Positions 48,468 to 60,346 of a DNA stretch of 64,000 bases are shown here, in pieces. Each line of letters begins with the position of its first letter. The stretch's first letter is position 1. Origin of the DNA: Pratylenchus scribneri (taxonomy: Eukaryota; Nematoda; Chromadorea; Rhabditida; Pratylenchidae); contig JAQSEB010000110.1 in assembly GCA_030063045.1 (NCBI GenBank), positions 682,001-746,000 of the forward strand, given 5' to 3'. The notes below the pieces were generated by a model. The model ran no database searches. It was not told the origin of the DNA and saw only the letters and a program-made list of their open reading frames with translations. The position numbers and the translations under genes were made by a program.

Positions 48468-51199
48468 ATGGCGACAGAAATGAAGAAATGGAAACATAAA
48501 AAAATGAAAAATAAACCGGAGAATTGTTTAATTTGTGGCAAATTCGGCACATGCTACAAATATTACAATGTTCTGAGTTGCAATAGTAAAAACTATTATT
48601 AATCAATTAAAAATATAATATTGTTTTTTAGGTTGTAAGAATTTTTTTCGAAGAATTGTGGCCAATCAGACCCAATATTATTGCATATCGGATGGAAAAT
48701 GCGATCTGAAGAAAGGTGGAAAAAACATCTTTATTCATAATTCTAGAAAAAACACCCAAAACCTTTTGAATTAAACACAAAAAATTTTAAAGATGAAACA
48801 TAAAATATCAAAATTTTCAAAATAAATTCCCTAATGAAATACAAAAAAAATTTCGCAATAAACCATATAAAATAAAAATTTTACTTTAATAAAAAAAGAA
48901 AAATGCCGCGGCTGTCGTCTGGATAAATGCCTTCGATTGGGCATGGAGCTTTCCAGAGTGAATGCCGAAAATAAATTAATGTTTAATTCATTGGAAGTTC
49001 GTCGAATAGAATTGATGTTGATGAATGAAAATGGAACTAAAAAATATGTAATTGATTTTGGAAATAACAGATATTGCCAAAGATTAGTGATTAATTATTA
49101 ATTAATTTTAAATAAAACAGGAATGTGATCAAATTTTATATTTGACAAAAATTTTGAATGCCCATAGGCGAATAACAGATCGATGCTTCGATTTTTCGGA
49201 ATCCTATTTGAATAAATTTGGCAGCATAAATGAATTGATCGAAGGCCAAGAAAACATTCTTTCATTGGCTAATTGCTTTTCCGTAATTTTAAATTAAATT
49301 TTTAAAAAATTCAAATTATAAATTTTTAAAATTTAATTTCTGAAAAAAATTCAGTTGAAAATTTAAATATTTTTTTTTTTGTTATTTCTAGGAAACTGAA
49401 ATAAAATTATAAAATTTCTTTTAATATCGATATAATTTTATAGCCATTTGGCGGCTTTTCCAATGATGAAATTCTCCAATTGCAGAAGGAAATAACTGAA
49501 ATGGGATTAAATCAAAATCAAATACACCTGCAAATTCGAAAATATCATCTTGTTCGTCATTTGCTGGTTGTGGGCATTTTGAAAGCAATGCCATTTTTTA
49601 GCAAATTAAAGCTAAAGGACAAGGTGAATAAAATTTCAAAAAAACTTCCATATACCATAAAAAAATATAGTAATTTTATTTTAATTTAGGAAATTTTAAT
49701 CCGCGAATTGGGTCATCAAATTAATGCTATGACCAGTGCTTATTACGCTATGGAAATGGGTCAAACATCAGTGACTGGCCCAAGAGGATTGTCCATAATA
49801 AATATTTATTTAAATGTGTACAAGGAAGTACCTAGGTTTGCAAATCTAATCAAATTAGTAACAAATTTATTTTTAAAAGAATTCTTAAAATGGCGAAAAA
49901 AGTTTTTGTGGATCCAATTGAGGCATTTCGCCGAATTCCAATGCTTTCCAGAGAGGAATTCGCCCTAGTGATTGCAATTTATATTTCAAATCCAGGTTTA
50001 ATTATTTTATGATTGATTGGAAAAATTTATATTTCAAATTTATCAAATGATTAACATATTGTAAAATGGAGTAATTAATAGCAATAACATTTTTAAATAA
50101 TGCGAAAATATTAAAAAATAGAATATTAATTAAAAACGAATTCATACTAATTTATATATTATTTAATTTTGGGAATAAATTACTGAAAATATCGAAAAGA
50201 TTACAGAAAATGGCGAAAAGATTATTAAATTTTAGTGATTTGTTCTACACAACTAAACCAAATGAATATATCTCGTCAAGACGCAACGAATGGTATATCT
50301 TTTGTCCTGCTGGTATGATCAAAATTAAGGGTATTAAACGTTAAACCGTTTGAACCGTTTTTGGTCTTTGGTTCAAAACTATTTTATTATATTATAAGAT
50401 TTATCTAAGTCAAATCATTATCAAGCAATGCATTTCGATGAGATCAATGGATTAGATTTATGGTTTCGATTGTATTACGACATTTGCGGACGAAACGGTC
50501 TGCAGCCGATGGTAGTAGAGCTGTGGTATGATATTGTTTACAGAATTTAATTAGGCATAAAATAAGCTTCAAATTAATATAAATAGCTTTAGCCTATGTT
50601 GAGTATTCATTTAATTATGGCCAAAGAAAGCCAGAAACATTATTTGAATAAATTCAACAGTTTTTTGGCCATAACTCGATTAATATTCTACATTACCCAA
50701 TGCTTTTGGTTATTTTATAGCTAATTTTATGCCAACTAAAATGTTATAAATATTGTTCTCATCATCGACACCAGACTATTTCGTTCTCAAGTTCGAGTCC
50801 GCTAATGTTATTTGCGGTTAGGATAAACTTCTGAATCGTCATAAACCATTATACTCTTTTCGCCATTTTCAGTAATTTCATCATTTTCCCCTAATTTATA
50901 AATTTTCCATCAATTCAGCAATTTCTGGCCTCTCCTCCCATGCCCGCGAATTGCTCTACAAAGAACAATGCAAATATTCGCAGTTGCTGCTCAAATATTG
51001 CCAACAGCAGGCGGACAATGCAATAAAAGGTGCACAGCGATTTGCGGAATGTTTGCAATTAATTGAGTGCTCTTTACACGCAGTGCGATATTTCGGGCTT
51101 ATTTTGACCTATATTGAAATATTTTTCTCAAAAAAACGTTATATGGATGAAATTCCTGCTGATGAATATGTTATTAAATCATTAATTAAAGATTTGTAA
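48468..51199 (+). CDS. Nuclear hormone receptor, copy 1 (one-base frameshift in LBD)
   Basis: A ligand-regulated transcription factor of the expanded nematode NHR type. Exons: 48468-48585, 48632-48715, 48899-49047, 49121-49282, 49444-49623, 49690-49995 and 50919-51199. The DNA-binding domain has two C4 fingers: NCLICGKFGTC...LSCNSCKNFFRR (P-box CNSCKN) and CISDGKCDLKK...KCRGCRLDKCLRLGM. The ligand-binding domain follows (MFNSLEVRRIELM; LREEFALVIAIY-like helix; LLYKEQCKYSQLL). Exon 6 is 306 bp, against 307 bp in copy 2. One T is missing in a T-run near 49870-49875, shifting the frame before DPIEAFRRIP. Using donor GTACAAG at about 49817 with acceptor AAAAG at 49879 would restore the frame, so it is either a pseudogene or uses a shifted intron. 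Confidence 0.8.
50470..50830. mobile_element. Palindromic MITE, copy 2
   Basis: In the last intron of NHR copy 1. Contains ACGACATTTGCGGACGAAAC, AATTAGGCATAAAATAAGCT and the inverted TAGCTAATTTTATGCC. Absent from the same intron of NHR copy 2, so it was inserted after the gene duplication. Confidence 0.7.
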
Positions 51200-51351
51200 A
51201 TTTTGTAATTCTTGTTTATTTCATTTTTATTGGAAAATAGGAAGATAATTTTTACTTATTTTTTTTTTATTTTTTTTTCTCCAAATTGTATTTTTTGTTA
51301 TTTCAAAAATAATTTTTGACTTCTAATAAATCATAAATCGGTTAAAACAAA

Positions 51352-54300
51352 ATTACAATCCAAAAACACATTTAGAATTACAATTTAAGTGAAACAAATT
51401 ACAATTACAATCTTAGTGAAACACATTTACAATTGCAATCTAAGTAAAACACATTTACAATTACAATCTAATTAAAACTCATTTACAATTACAATCTTAG
51501 TGAAACACATTTACAATGCAATCTAAGTAAAACACATTTACAATTACAATCTAAGTGAAATACATTTACAATTACAATCTAAGTAAAACACATTTACAAT
51601 TACAATCTAAGTGAAATACATTTACAATTACAATAAGTAAAACACTTTTACATTACAATCTAAGTAAAACACATTTACAATTACAATCTAAGTGAAACAT
51701 ATTTACAATTACATTCTAAGTGAAACACATTTACAATTACAATCTAAGTGAAACACATTTACAATTACAATCTAAGTGAAACATATTTACAATTACATTC
51801 TAAGTGAAACACATTTACAATTACAATCTAAGTAAAACTCATTTACAATTACAATCTTAGTGAAACACATTTACAATGCAATCTAAGTAAAACACATTTA
51901 CAATTACAATCTAAGTGAAATACATTTACAATTACAATCTAAGTAAAACACATTTACAATTACAATCTAAGTGAAATACATTTACAATTACAATAAGTAA
52001 AACACTTTTACATTACAATCTAAGTAAAACACATTTACAATTACAATCTAAGTGAAACATATTTACAATTACATTCTAAGTGAAACACATTTACAATTAC
52101 AATCTAAGTGAAACACATTTACAATTACAATCTAAGTGAAACATATTTACAATTACATTCTAAGTGAAACACATTTACAATTACAATCTAAGTAAAACTC
52201 ATTTACAATTACAATCTTAGTGAAACACATTTACAATGCAATCTAAGTAAAGCACATTTACAATTACAATCTAAGTAAAACTCATTTACAATTACAATCT
52301 TAGTGAAACACATTTACAATGCAATCTAAGTAAAACACATTTACAATTACAATCTAAGTGAAACACATTTACAATGCAATCTTAGTGAAACACATTTACA
52401 ATTACAATCTAAGTAAAACTCATTTACAATTACAATATTAGTGAAACACATTTACAATGCAATCTAAGTAAAACTCATTTACAATTACAATCTTAGTGAA
52501 ACACATTTACAATGCAATCTTAGTGAAACACATTTACAATGCAATCTAAGTAAAACACATTTACAATTACAATCTAAGTGAAATACATTTACAATTACAA
52601 TCTAAGTAAAACACATTTACAATTACAATCTAAGTGAAATACATTTACAATTACAATAAGTAAAACACTTTTACATTACAATCTAAGTAAAACACATTTA
52701 CAATTACAATCTAAGTGAAACATATTTACAATTACATTCTAAGTGAAACACATTTACAATTACAATCTAAGTGAAACACATTTACAATTACAATCTAAGT
52801 GAAACATATTTACAATTACATTCTAAGTGAAACACATTTACAATTACAATCTAAGTAAAACTCATTTACAATTACAATATTAGTGAAACACATTTACAAT
52901 GCAATCTAAGTAAAACTCATTTACAATTACAATCTTAGTGAAACACATTTACAATGCAATCTTAGTGAAACACATTTACAATTACAATCTAAGTGAAACA
53001 CATTTACAATTACATTCTAAGTGAAACACATTTACAATTACAATCTAAGTAAAACACATTTACAATTACAATCTAAGTGAAATACATTTACAATTACAAT
53101 CTAAGTGAAACATATTTACAATTACATTCTAAGTGAAACACATTTACAATTACAATCTAAGTAAAACACATTTACAATTACAATCTAAGTGAAACACATT
53201 TACAATTACAATCTAAGTGAAACACATTTACAATTACAATCTAAGTAAAACTCATTTACAATTACAATCTTAGTGAAACACATTTACAATGCAATCTTAG
53301 TGAAACACATTTACAATTACAATCTAAGTGAAACACATTTACAATTACATTCTAAGTGAAACACATTTACAATTACAATCTAAGTAAAACACATTTACAA
53401 TTACAATCTAAGTGAAATACATTTACAATTACAATCTAAGTGAAACATATTTACAATTACATTCTAAGTGAAACACATTTACAATTACAATCTAAGTAAA
53501 ACACATTTACAATTACAATCTAAGTAAACACATTTACAATTACAATCTAAGTGAAACACATTTACAATTACAATCTAAGTAAAACACATTTACAATTACA
53601 ATCTAAGTGAAACACATTTACAATTACAATCTAAGTGAAACACATTTACAATTACAATCTAAGTGAAACATATTTACAATTACATTCTAAGTGAAACACA
53701 TTTACAATTACAATCTAAGTAAAACTCATTTACAATTACAATCTTAGTGAAACACATTTACAATGCAATCTAAGTAAAACACATTTACAATTACAATCTA
53801 AGTGAAACACATTTACAATTACAATCTAAGTAAAACTCATTTACAATTACAATCTTAGTGAAACACATTTACAATGCAATCTAAGTAAAACACATTTACA
53901 ATTACAATCTAAGTGAAATACATTTACAATTACAATCTAAGTAAAACACATTTACAATTACAATCTAAGTGAAATACATTTACAATTACAATAAGTAAAA
54001 CACTTTTACATTACAATCTAAGTAAAACACATTTACAATTACAATCTAAGTGAAACATATTTACAATTACATTCTAAGTGAAACACATTTACAATTACAA
54101 TCTAAGTGAAACACATTTACAATTACAATCTAAGTGAAACATATTTACAATTACATTCTAAGTGAAACACATTTACAATTACAATCTAAGTAAAACTCAT
54201 TTACAATTACAATCTTAGTGAAACACATTTACAATGCAATCTAAGTAAAGCACATTTACAATTACAATCTAAGTAAAACTCATTTACAATTACAATCTTA

Positions 54301-54975
54301 GTGAAACACATTTACAATGCAATCTAAGTAAAACACATTTACAATTACAATCTAAGTGAAACACATTTACAATGCAATCTTAGTGAAACACATTTACAAT
54401 TACAATCTAAGTAAAACTCATTTACAATTACAATATTAGTGAAACACATTTACAATGCAATCTAAGTAAAACTCATTTACAATTACAATCTTAGTGAAAC
54501 ACATTTACAATGCAATCTTAGTGAAACACATTTACAATTACAATCTAAGTGAAACACATTTACAATTACATTCTAAGTGAAACACATTTACAATTACAAT
54601 CTAAGTAAAACACATTTACAATTACAATCTAAGTGAAATACATTTACAATTACAATCTAAGTGAAACATATTTACAATTACATTCTAAGTGAAACACATT
54701 TACAATTACAATCTAAGTAAAACACATTTACAATTACAATCTAAGTGAAACACATTTACAATTACAATCTAAGTGAAACACATTTACAATTACAATCTAA
54801 GTAAAACACATTTACAATTACAATCTAAGTGAAACACATTTACAATTACAATCTAAGTGAAACACATTTACAATTACAATCTAAGTGAAACACATTTACA
54901 ATTACAATCTAAGTGAAACACATTTACAATTACAATCTAAGTAAAACACTTTTACAATTACAATCTAAGTAAAAC
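51352..54975. repeat. 28-bp minisatellite, large array with higher-order repeats
   Basis: About 3.6 kb (roughly 130 units) of the same repeat as at 46.7 kb, with recurrent variants: ACATATTTACAATTACATTC, ACAATGCAATC, ACTCATTTAC and AATAAGTAAAACACTTTTAC. Variants are ordered: bases 51481-51840 are repeated exactly as 51841-52200 (360-bp higher-order unit). A rare AAAGCACATTT variant at 52251 recurs 1998 bp later. No coding function. Confidence 0.95.
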
Positions 54976-56040
54976 AATTGCCTGCTGATTTTATTAATTC
55001 CGCCTATTTTGATTTATAATTTCGTCTGATCTTATTCCATTTAACCATTGAATATAAAATTATTTGTTCATATTTCTAAATTTTTATCAGTTTTTTGCAA
55101 GTTTTTGCCAAATATTTATTTTATAAAAACTTATTTTTAAAGTTATAAAACGGATTTTAAAATGAAAAAAAATGAAAAAATTGAATTTTATGGATTGAAA
55201 AATTGAATTTGATATTTATTAAAGCAATAAAATTGCATTTTAATATTGAAATAAAATTGGTATTAATTATTATTATTTCAGCCATCATACAAATATTTCT
55301 TCCTTTCAATTCAAAGCCTTTTATCGATTAATGGCCAAAAGTGGTTGAGAATGAGAGAGCACTCGTGAATTTTTCTGACTTAAAGCAGCCTCTTTTGGTA
55401 AATAATAAAGTGCATGCCTTTTTAGCTCACATCAATATAAATTTGCAGTTTCCAATTAAAACATAATTATTATTTAAATCATAAACCGTTTGCATTTTTA
55501 CATCCCAATTTTTATGCTCTTTCGTATATTATATAACATGCGACATACCATATCAAATCTTCCATCCGTGACCACTTCCAAAATCGTCGAAATTTTTTCC
55601 TATTTTTTTGTGTTCCTCTTTTATGTTCCACTGGAAAAGTTTATATTATTTCAAACGATTATCGAAAATTTTTTAACAGAATTTTTCAAAAAGGGATTTA
55701 TCCGAATTTTCTAAAATCTACTTGAAAAAAGTTATAGCAGTTTAAATTCATACCAAATTCAAAAATTGCCTATTTTTAACAAATTTAAAAAAAAATTTTT
55801 GCTAGAATTTTAGATGGTCCATTGGAAAAGCTCTTCATAACTTTGTTGACATTGTCATACTTTCCATAAACCTTCAAGCAAAATTACAGCCCAATCTCTC
55901 TCGCTTGGTCACACGTTACCTGGCTTCAAAGTTCACCCGAGATTAAAATATTCTCTTAGTCTTCGAAGTTCACGCGAGACTATATATTTTTTATTTTAAA
56001 TAATATTTTTAAAGTTATTTTTTAAAAAAAATTTATAAAT
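54976..56040. other. 5' flank of NHR copy 2
   Basis: The duplicated counterpart of 47449-48467. A frame at 55490-55714 has no recognisable product and its sequence is conserved only as flank. Confidence 0.5.
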
Positions 56041-58826
56041 ATGGCGACAGAAATGGAAATTGCGACAGAAATGAAGAAATGTAAATGTAAAAAAATGAAA
56101 AATAAACAGAAGAATTGTTTAATTTGTGGCAAATTCGCCACCTGCTTCAAATACTACAATGTTCTGAGTTGCAATAGTAAAAATTGTTATTAAGTAATCA
56201 AAAATATAATATTATATTTTAGGTTGTAAAAATTTCTTTCGAAGAATTGTGGCCAATCAAGTCCAATATTATTGCATATCAGCAGATGGAAAATGCGATC
56301 TGAAGGAAGGTGGAAAACACATCTTTATTCAAAATTCTTAAAAAAAAACCTCAAAAAACCTTTAAGAATGGAACATAAAAAATTTAAACTGAATAATTAA
56401 GATTAACACTTTCCATAATTAATTATAAAATATCAAAATTAATTCATTATTTTACTTATTTTAAGAAAAATGCCGCGGCTGTCGTCTGGATAAATGCCTT
56501 CTATTGGGCATGGACCCTTCGAAAGTGAATGCCAAAAACAAATTGATGTTTAATTCTTTGGAAGTTCGTCGAATAGAATTGATGTTGATGAATGAAAATG
56601 GAACTAAAAAATATGTAATTGATTTTGGAAATAACAGATATTGCCAAAGATTAGTGATTAATTATTAATTAATTTTAAATAAAACAGGAATGTGATCAAA
56701 TTTTATATTTGACAAAAATTCTGAATGCCCATAGGCGAATAAGGGATGGATGCTTCGATTTTCCCGATTCCTATTTGAATAAATTTGGCAGCATAAATGA
56801 AGTGATCGAAGGCCAAGAAAATATTCTTTCATTGACTGATTGCTTTTCCGTAATTTCTAAAAATTTTAAATTAAATTTAAAAAAATTCAAATTTAAAAAT
56901 TTTTAAAAATTAATTTTGAACAAAATTTTGTATTAAAAATTTAATTATTATTTTTTAGTCATTTCCAAGAAATTAAAATTAAATTATAAAGTTTCTTTTA
57001 ATATCAATATTTATTTTTTAGCCGTATTTTGACCGCTCTTCCAATGATGAAATTCTCCAATTGCAGAAGGAAATAAATGAAATTGGTTTCAGTCGAATGC
57101 ACCCGAAAGTTCGAAAACATCATCTTGTTTTACATTTATTGGTTGTGGGCATTTTGAAAGCAATGCCATTTTTTCACAATTTAATGTTAAAGGACAAGGT
57201 ATATAAATTTAAAAATTATTTTTCCATATACCATAAAGAAAGAAAGGGCTGTATGACATTTGTGGATGCGACAATTGCGGTTGTGGTCGAGTCGGTCAGA
57301 TGCCGGTAGTGCTATAGTTGTTTTGGCATTGTTTTGAGCATTTTATTAGGCATAAAATTAGTTACAAAATCATATCAAAATCATTGGTTAATGTGGAATA
57401 TTCTCGAATTTATCGCCAAAAAACCTTTGCTTTAATCAAAATGGTTTTCTGGCAATTTTTTGGCCATAACTGTTTGAATATTCAACATTGGCCAATGCAC
57501 TTGATATCATTTTATAGCTAATTTTATGCCTAATAAAATTCTACAATTCCATAGCAGCTCTAAAACCATCGGTACCTGACCTTTTCATCCCCAATTGTCA
57601 CATCCTCAAATTTGGTAACACGAAAGAAAATATTAATTAAATTTTATTTTATTTTAGGAAATTTTAATCCGCGAATTGGGTCATCAAATTAATGCGTTGA
57701 CCAGTTCTTATTATTCCGCGGAAATGGGTCAAACAACAGTGACTAGCCCAAGGGGATTGTCCATAATGAATTATTTACTAAATATATTCAAGGAAGTACC
57801 TAGGTCTGCAAATCTCATCAATTTTGTAATAAATTTATTTTTTAAAAGGGTTCATCAAATGGCGAAAATGGTTTATGTGAATCCAATTGAGGCTTTCCGT
57901 CGAATTCCAATGATTTCCAGACACGAATTCGCCCTGCTGATTGCTATTTATATTTCAAATCCAAGTTTAATTTTTTATGAATGATTTGAAAAATGTCTAT
58001 TTCAAATTTATCAAATGACTAATATATGTAGAATAGAATAATTAATAGCATTAATAATTTTAAAAAAATGTTAAAATAATTAGGAAGGCATTTTTTTATC
58101 TACTATTTTGTTAAAAGTGTTTTTGCTCTCTAATAATTCAGAAACCAATTTAGAACCTATAAACCTTATATCTCAGTTTGTAGTTTTCTTCGAGTTACGA
58201 CTTTTGACATACAAATTTATCACTTTAAATTGAAATTAAAAAGTTAAATCCTTTAAACCATATTTTCCTTTAAACTCTTTAATTCTGGGCCAAAACCTGC
58301 TAACATTTATAAACCATTCTAGGTGCCTCGATGAGTTTTACAAATTAGTACAAAATGAGTAAGTCTAAAACAGATTTCTAATTTATTAGAAATCAAAAAT
58401 GATTTTGTAGGAAAAAAATAATAAAATAGTTTTAAAAAAAAATAAAATGGTAGGTAAAAAGTTATTTCATCAAATAATTTTATTAAAAATTGAACCACTC
58501 ATAAAAACGGATTGATAAACATTTAGTAATTTTCCATCAATTCAGCAATTTCTGGCCTCTCCTCCCATGCCCGCGAATTGCTCTACAAGGAACAATGCAA
58601 TTATTCGCAGCTGCTGCTCAAATACTGCCAACAGCAGGCGGGCAATGCAATAAAAGGTGCACAGCGATTTGCGGAATGTTTGCAACTAATTGAGTGCTCT
58701 TTCCAAGCAGTGCGATATATTGGGCTTATTTTCACCTATGTTGAAATATTTCTCTCAAGGAGACATTTTTTCGACGATATTCCATCTGAGAAATATGTTA
58801 TTAAATCCTTAATTAAAGATTTATAA
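56041..58826 (+). CDS. Nuclear hormone receptor, copy 2 (intact)
   Basis: Exons: 56041-56176, 56223-56309, 56466-56614, 56688-56849, 57022-57198, 57658-57964 and 58546-58826; total 1299 bp, 432 residues, all phases consistent. The start has a duplicated MATEM block (MATEMEIATEMKK) relative to copy 1. Two C4 zinc fingers (NCLICGKF...LSCNSCKNFFRR; CISADGKCDLKE...KCRGCRLDKCLLLGM) are followed by a full ligand-binding domain (NPIEAFRRIPMISRHEFALL; LLYKEQCNYSQLL). The P-box CNSCKN differs from the classical CEGCKG, as in many nematode-specific receptors. It is a tandem duplicate of copy 1, separated by the minisatellite; intron 5 has a MITE. A nuclear transcription factor; targets and ligand unknown. 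Confidence 0.88.
57245..57605. mobile_element. Palindromic MITE, copy 3
   Basis: In intron 5 of NHR copy 2; the same intron in copy 1 is only 66 bp. Contains ATGACATTTGTGGATG, TTAGGCATAAAATTAGTTAC, then GAATATTC and, inverted, TATAGCTAATTTTATGCC and CATCCCCAATTGTCACATCC. Confidence 0.75.
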
Positions 58827-58996
58827 ATTTTGTTATTCGTGTTTATTTTTTTTCAATTTTATTGAAAAATTGGAAGGCTCTCCGCAACCAAAAAATTCAA
58901 AAATTCTTTCAATTATGCAAAATCAACTCAAACAAATTCAATAAATATTTTTATTATGAAAGAGAATATTTATCCAAATTAAATTATCAAATATAT

Positions 58997-59677
58997 GGTT
59001 CCGCGACAATTCGTCACCACGATAATTCGTCTCTGCGAAAATTCGTCTCCACGACTATTCGTCAAGACAATTCGTCACCATTTTTTTTGTGAATATCAAT
59101 TTAAATTATTTTCTGCAATTTTTATGTACTAATTTGTTATTTATGTAAGGAAATAAAAAATAATAAATATAATTCACCATATATGCTTATAAAATGGCAA
59201 AAAAAAATTAAAATTGAACAATAATTCTCAGTTTGAACTTTGAAGTCGCTTTGTGAGCTTTCTTATGTTTTCTATTATCGATGGGTTTATTGCTGTTTAA
59301 ATTTGGGGGTTTATCTATTTTTCAAATTCTAAGCCTTGCTCAAATCCTAACCTAATATTAAATCCATTTTTCGGAATAAAGAATGTTAGCCCAGCAATTT
59401 AATTAAATTTTAGCAATAGAGAGAATATCTTACTTTTATAATATTTCTGATTTTTATAAGGTTATTTATAACTATTTTATTTTTGTATTTTATATTAAAT
59501 TAATGATTTATTTATAATCAGCTAATTGAGATGCATCGATTGGTATAAAAATTATCTTCAAAATATATTAAATTGATTTTCAACAAAAAAAAATGGTGAC
59601 GAATTGTCGTGACGAATAGTCGTGGAGACGAATTTTCGCAGAGACGAATTATCGTGGTGACGAATTGTCGCGCCACC
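58997..59677. mobile_element. Foldback DNA element with about 95-bp inverted repeats
   Basis: The arms (58997-59091 and 59585-59677) are almost perfectly complementary. They are built of ACGAATT.TCG units, and begin GGTTCCGCGAC and (inverted) GGTGGCGCGAC. The flanks are a perfect 8-bp AAATATAT duplication (58989-58996, 59678-59685), or 9 bp if the preceding C is counted. The AT-rich centre has no transposase. The family is uncertain: Merlin- or MULE-like by duplication size. Confidence 0.88.
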
Positions 59678-59803
59678 AAATATATCTATCCACATTTTTC
59701 ATTTCCCCTGATAAAAAGTAAAATATAATTCAAAATTTTTTTTGTCTGTGACATTTTTCTTAAAAAATATTTAATTTAACCAAATAATTGAATAAAAGAG
59801 AAC

Positions 59804-59954
59804 CTGCCAGCAAAAGACCAACACTGTAGAATGGACCGATAGAGGCGAAAATTTCAATATTGGCCAAATCCGAAAGACCAACCAAGGAAGAGGGGATGAG
59901 GATGAGGATGAAAATTATGGAAATGCCCAAAATAACAATTGAAAGGCGATTGAT
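59804..59954 (-). CDS. Isolated membrane-protein exon
   Basis: A 151-bp exon between a good acceptor (TGTTTAG) and donor (CAG/GTTCTC). It encodes INRLSIVILGISIIFILILI-PSSLVGLSDLANIEIF-ASIGPFYSVGLLLAG, one or two membrane helices. No flanking exons were identified: the foldback element lies just downstream and the LRR gene just upstream. It may be a remnant of a transporter or receptor. Confidence 0.35.
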
Positions 59955-60346
59955 CTAAACATCAAAATTGTTATTTTCCCATCCCCTCGGCAAAATTTAT
60001 CTAATTCATCAATCATCAATGTTTTGCCTGAGGCAATTTTTCTATTTAAAAATTAAAGGAAATAGAAGAAAAATAATTCAATCGGATTTGGACATGTTTT
60101 ACGCAATGAAAAATGCTGATTTTATCATAGGAAAATGTTTATCAAATTCAGTGGTTTATTATAAATTAAATATTCCATTTAATAAACTAATGGATGATAT
60201 TTTAGGGTATAATTTTCACATAACAAATTGGTTTCATCACATTTCAGATTACTTGAGAAATGTATCCATTTCATTTCTTCTATATTCCATATCGATAAGT
60301 TCAAAGAAAAATCGTCTAAAAATGATTAAAATATTTAATATAATTT

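Noticed and set aside
46738..54975. CRISPR-like regularly spaced repeats
   Set aside because: Units are contiguous with no unique spacers, and the context is eukaryotic; this is a minisatellite.
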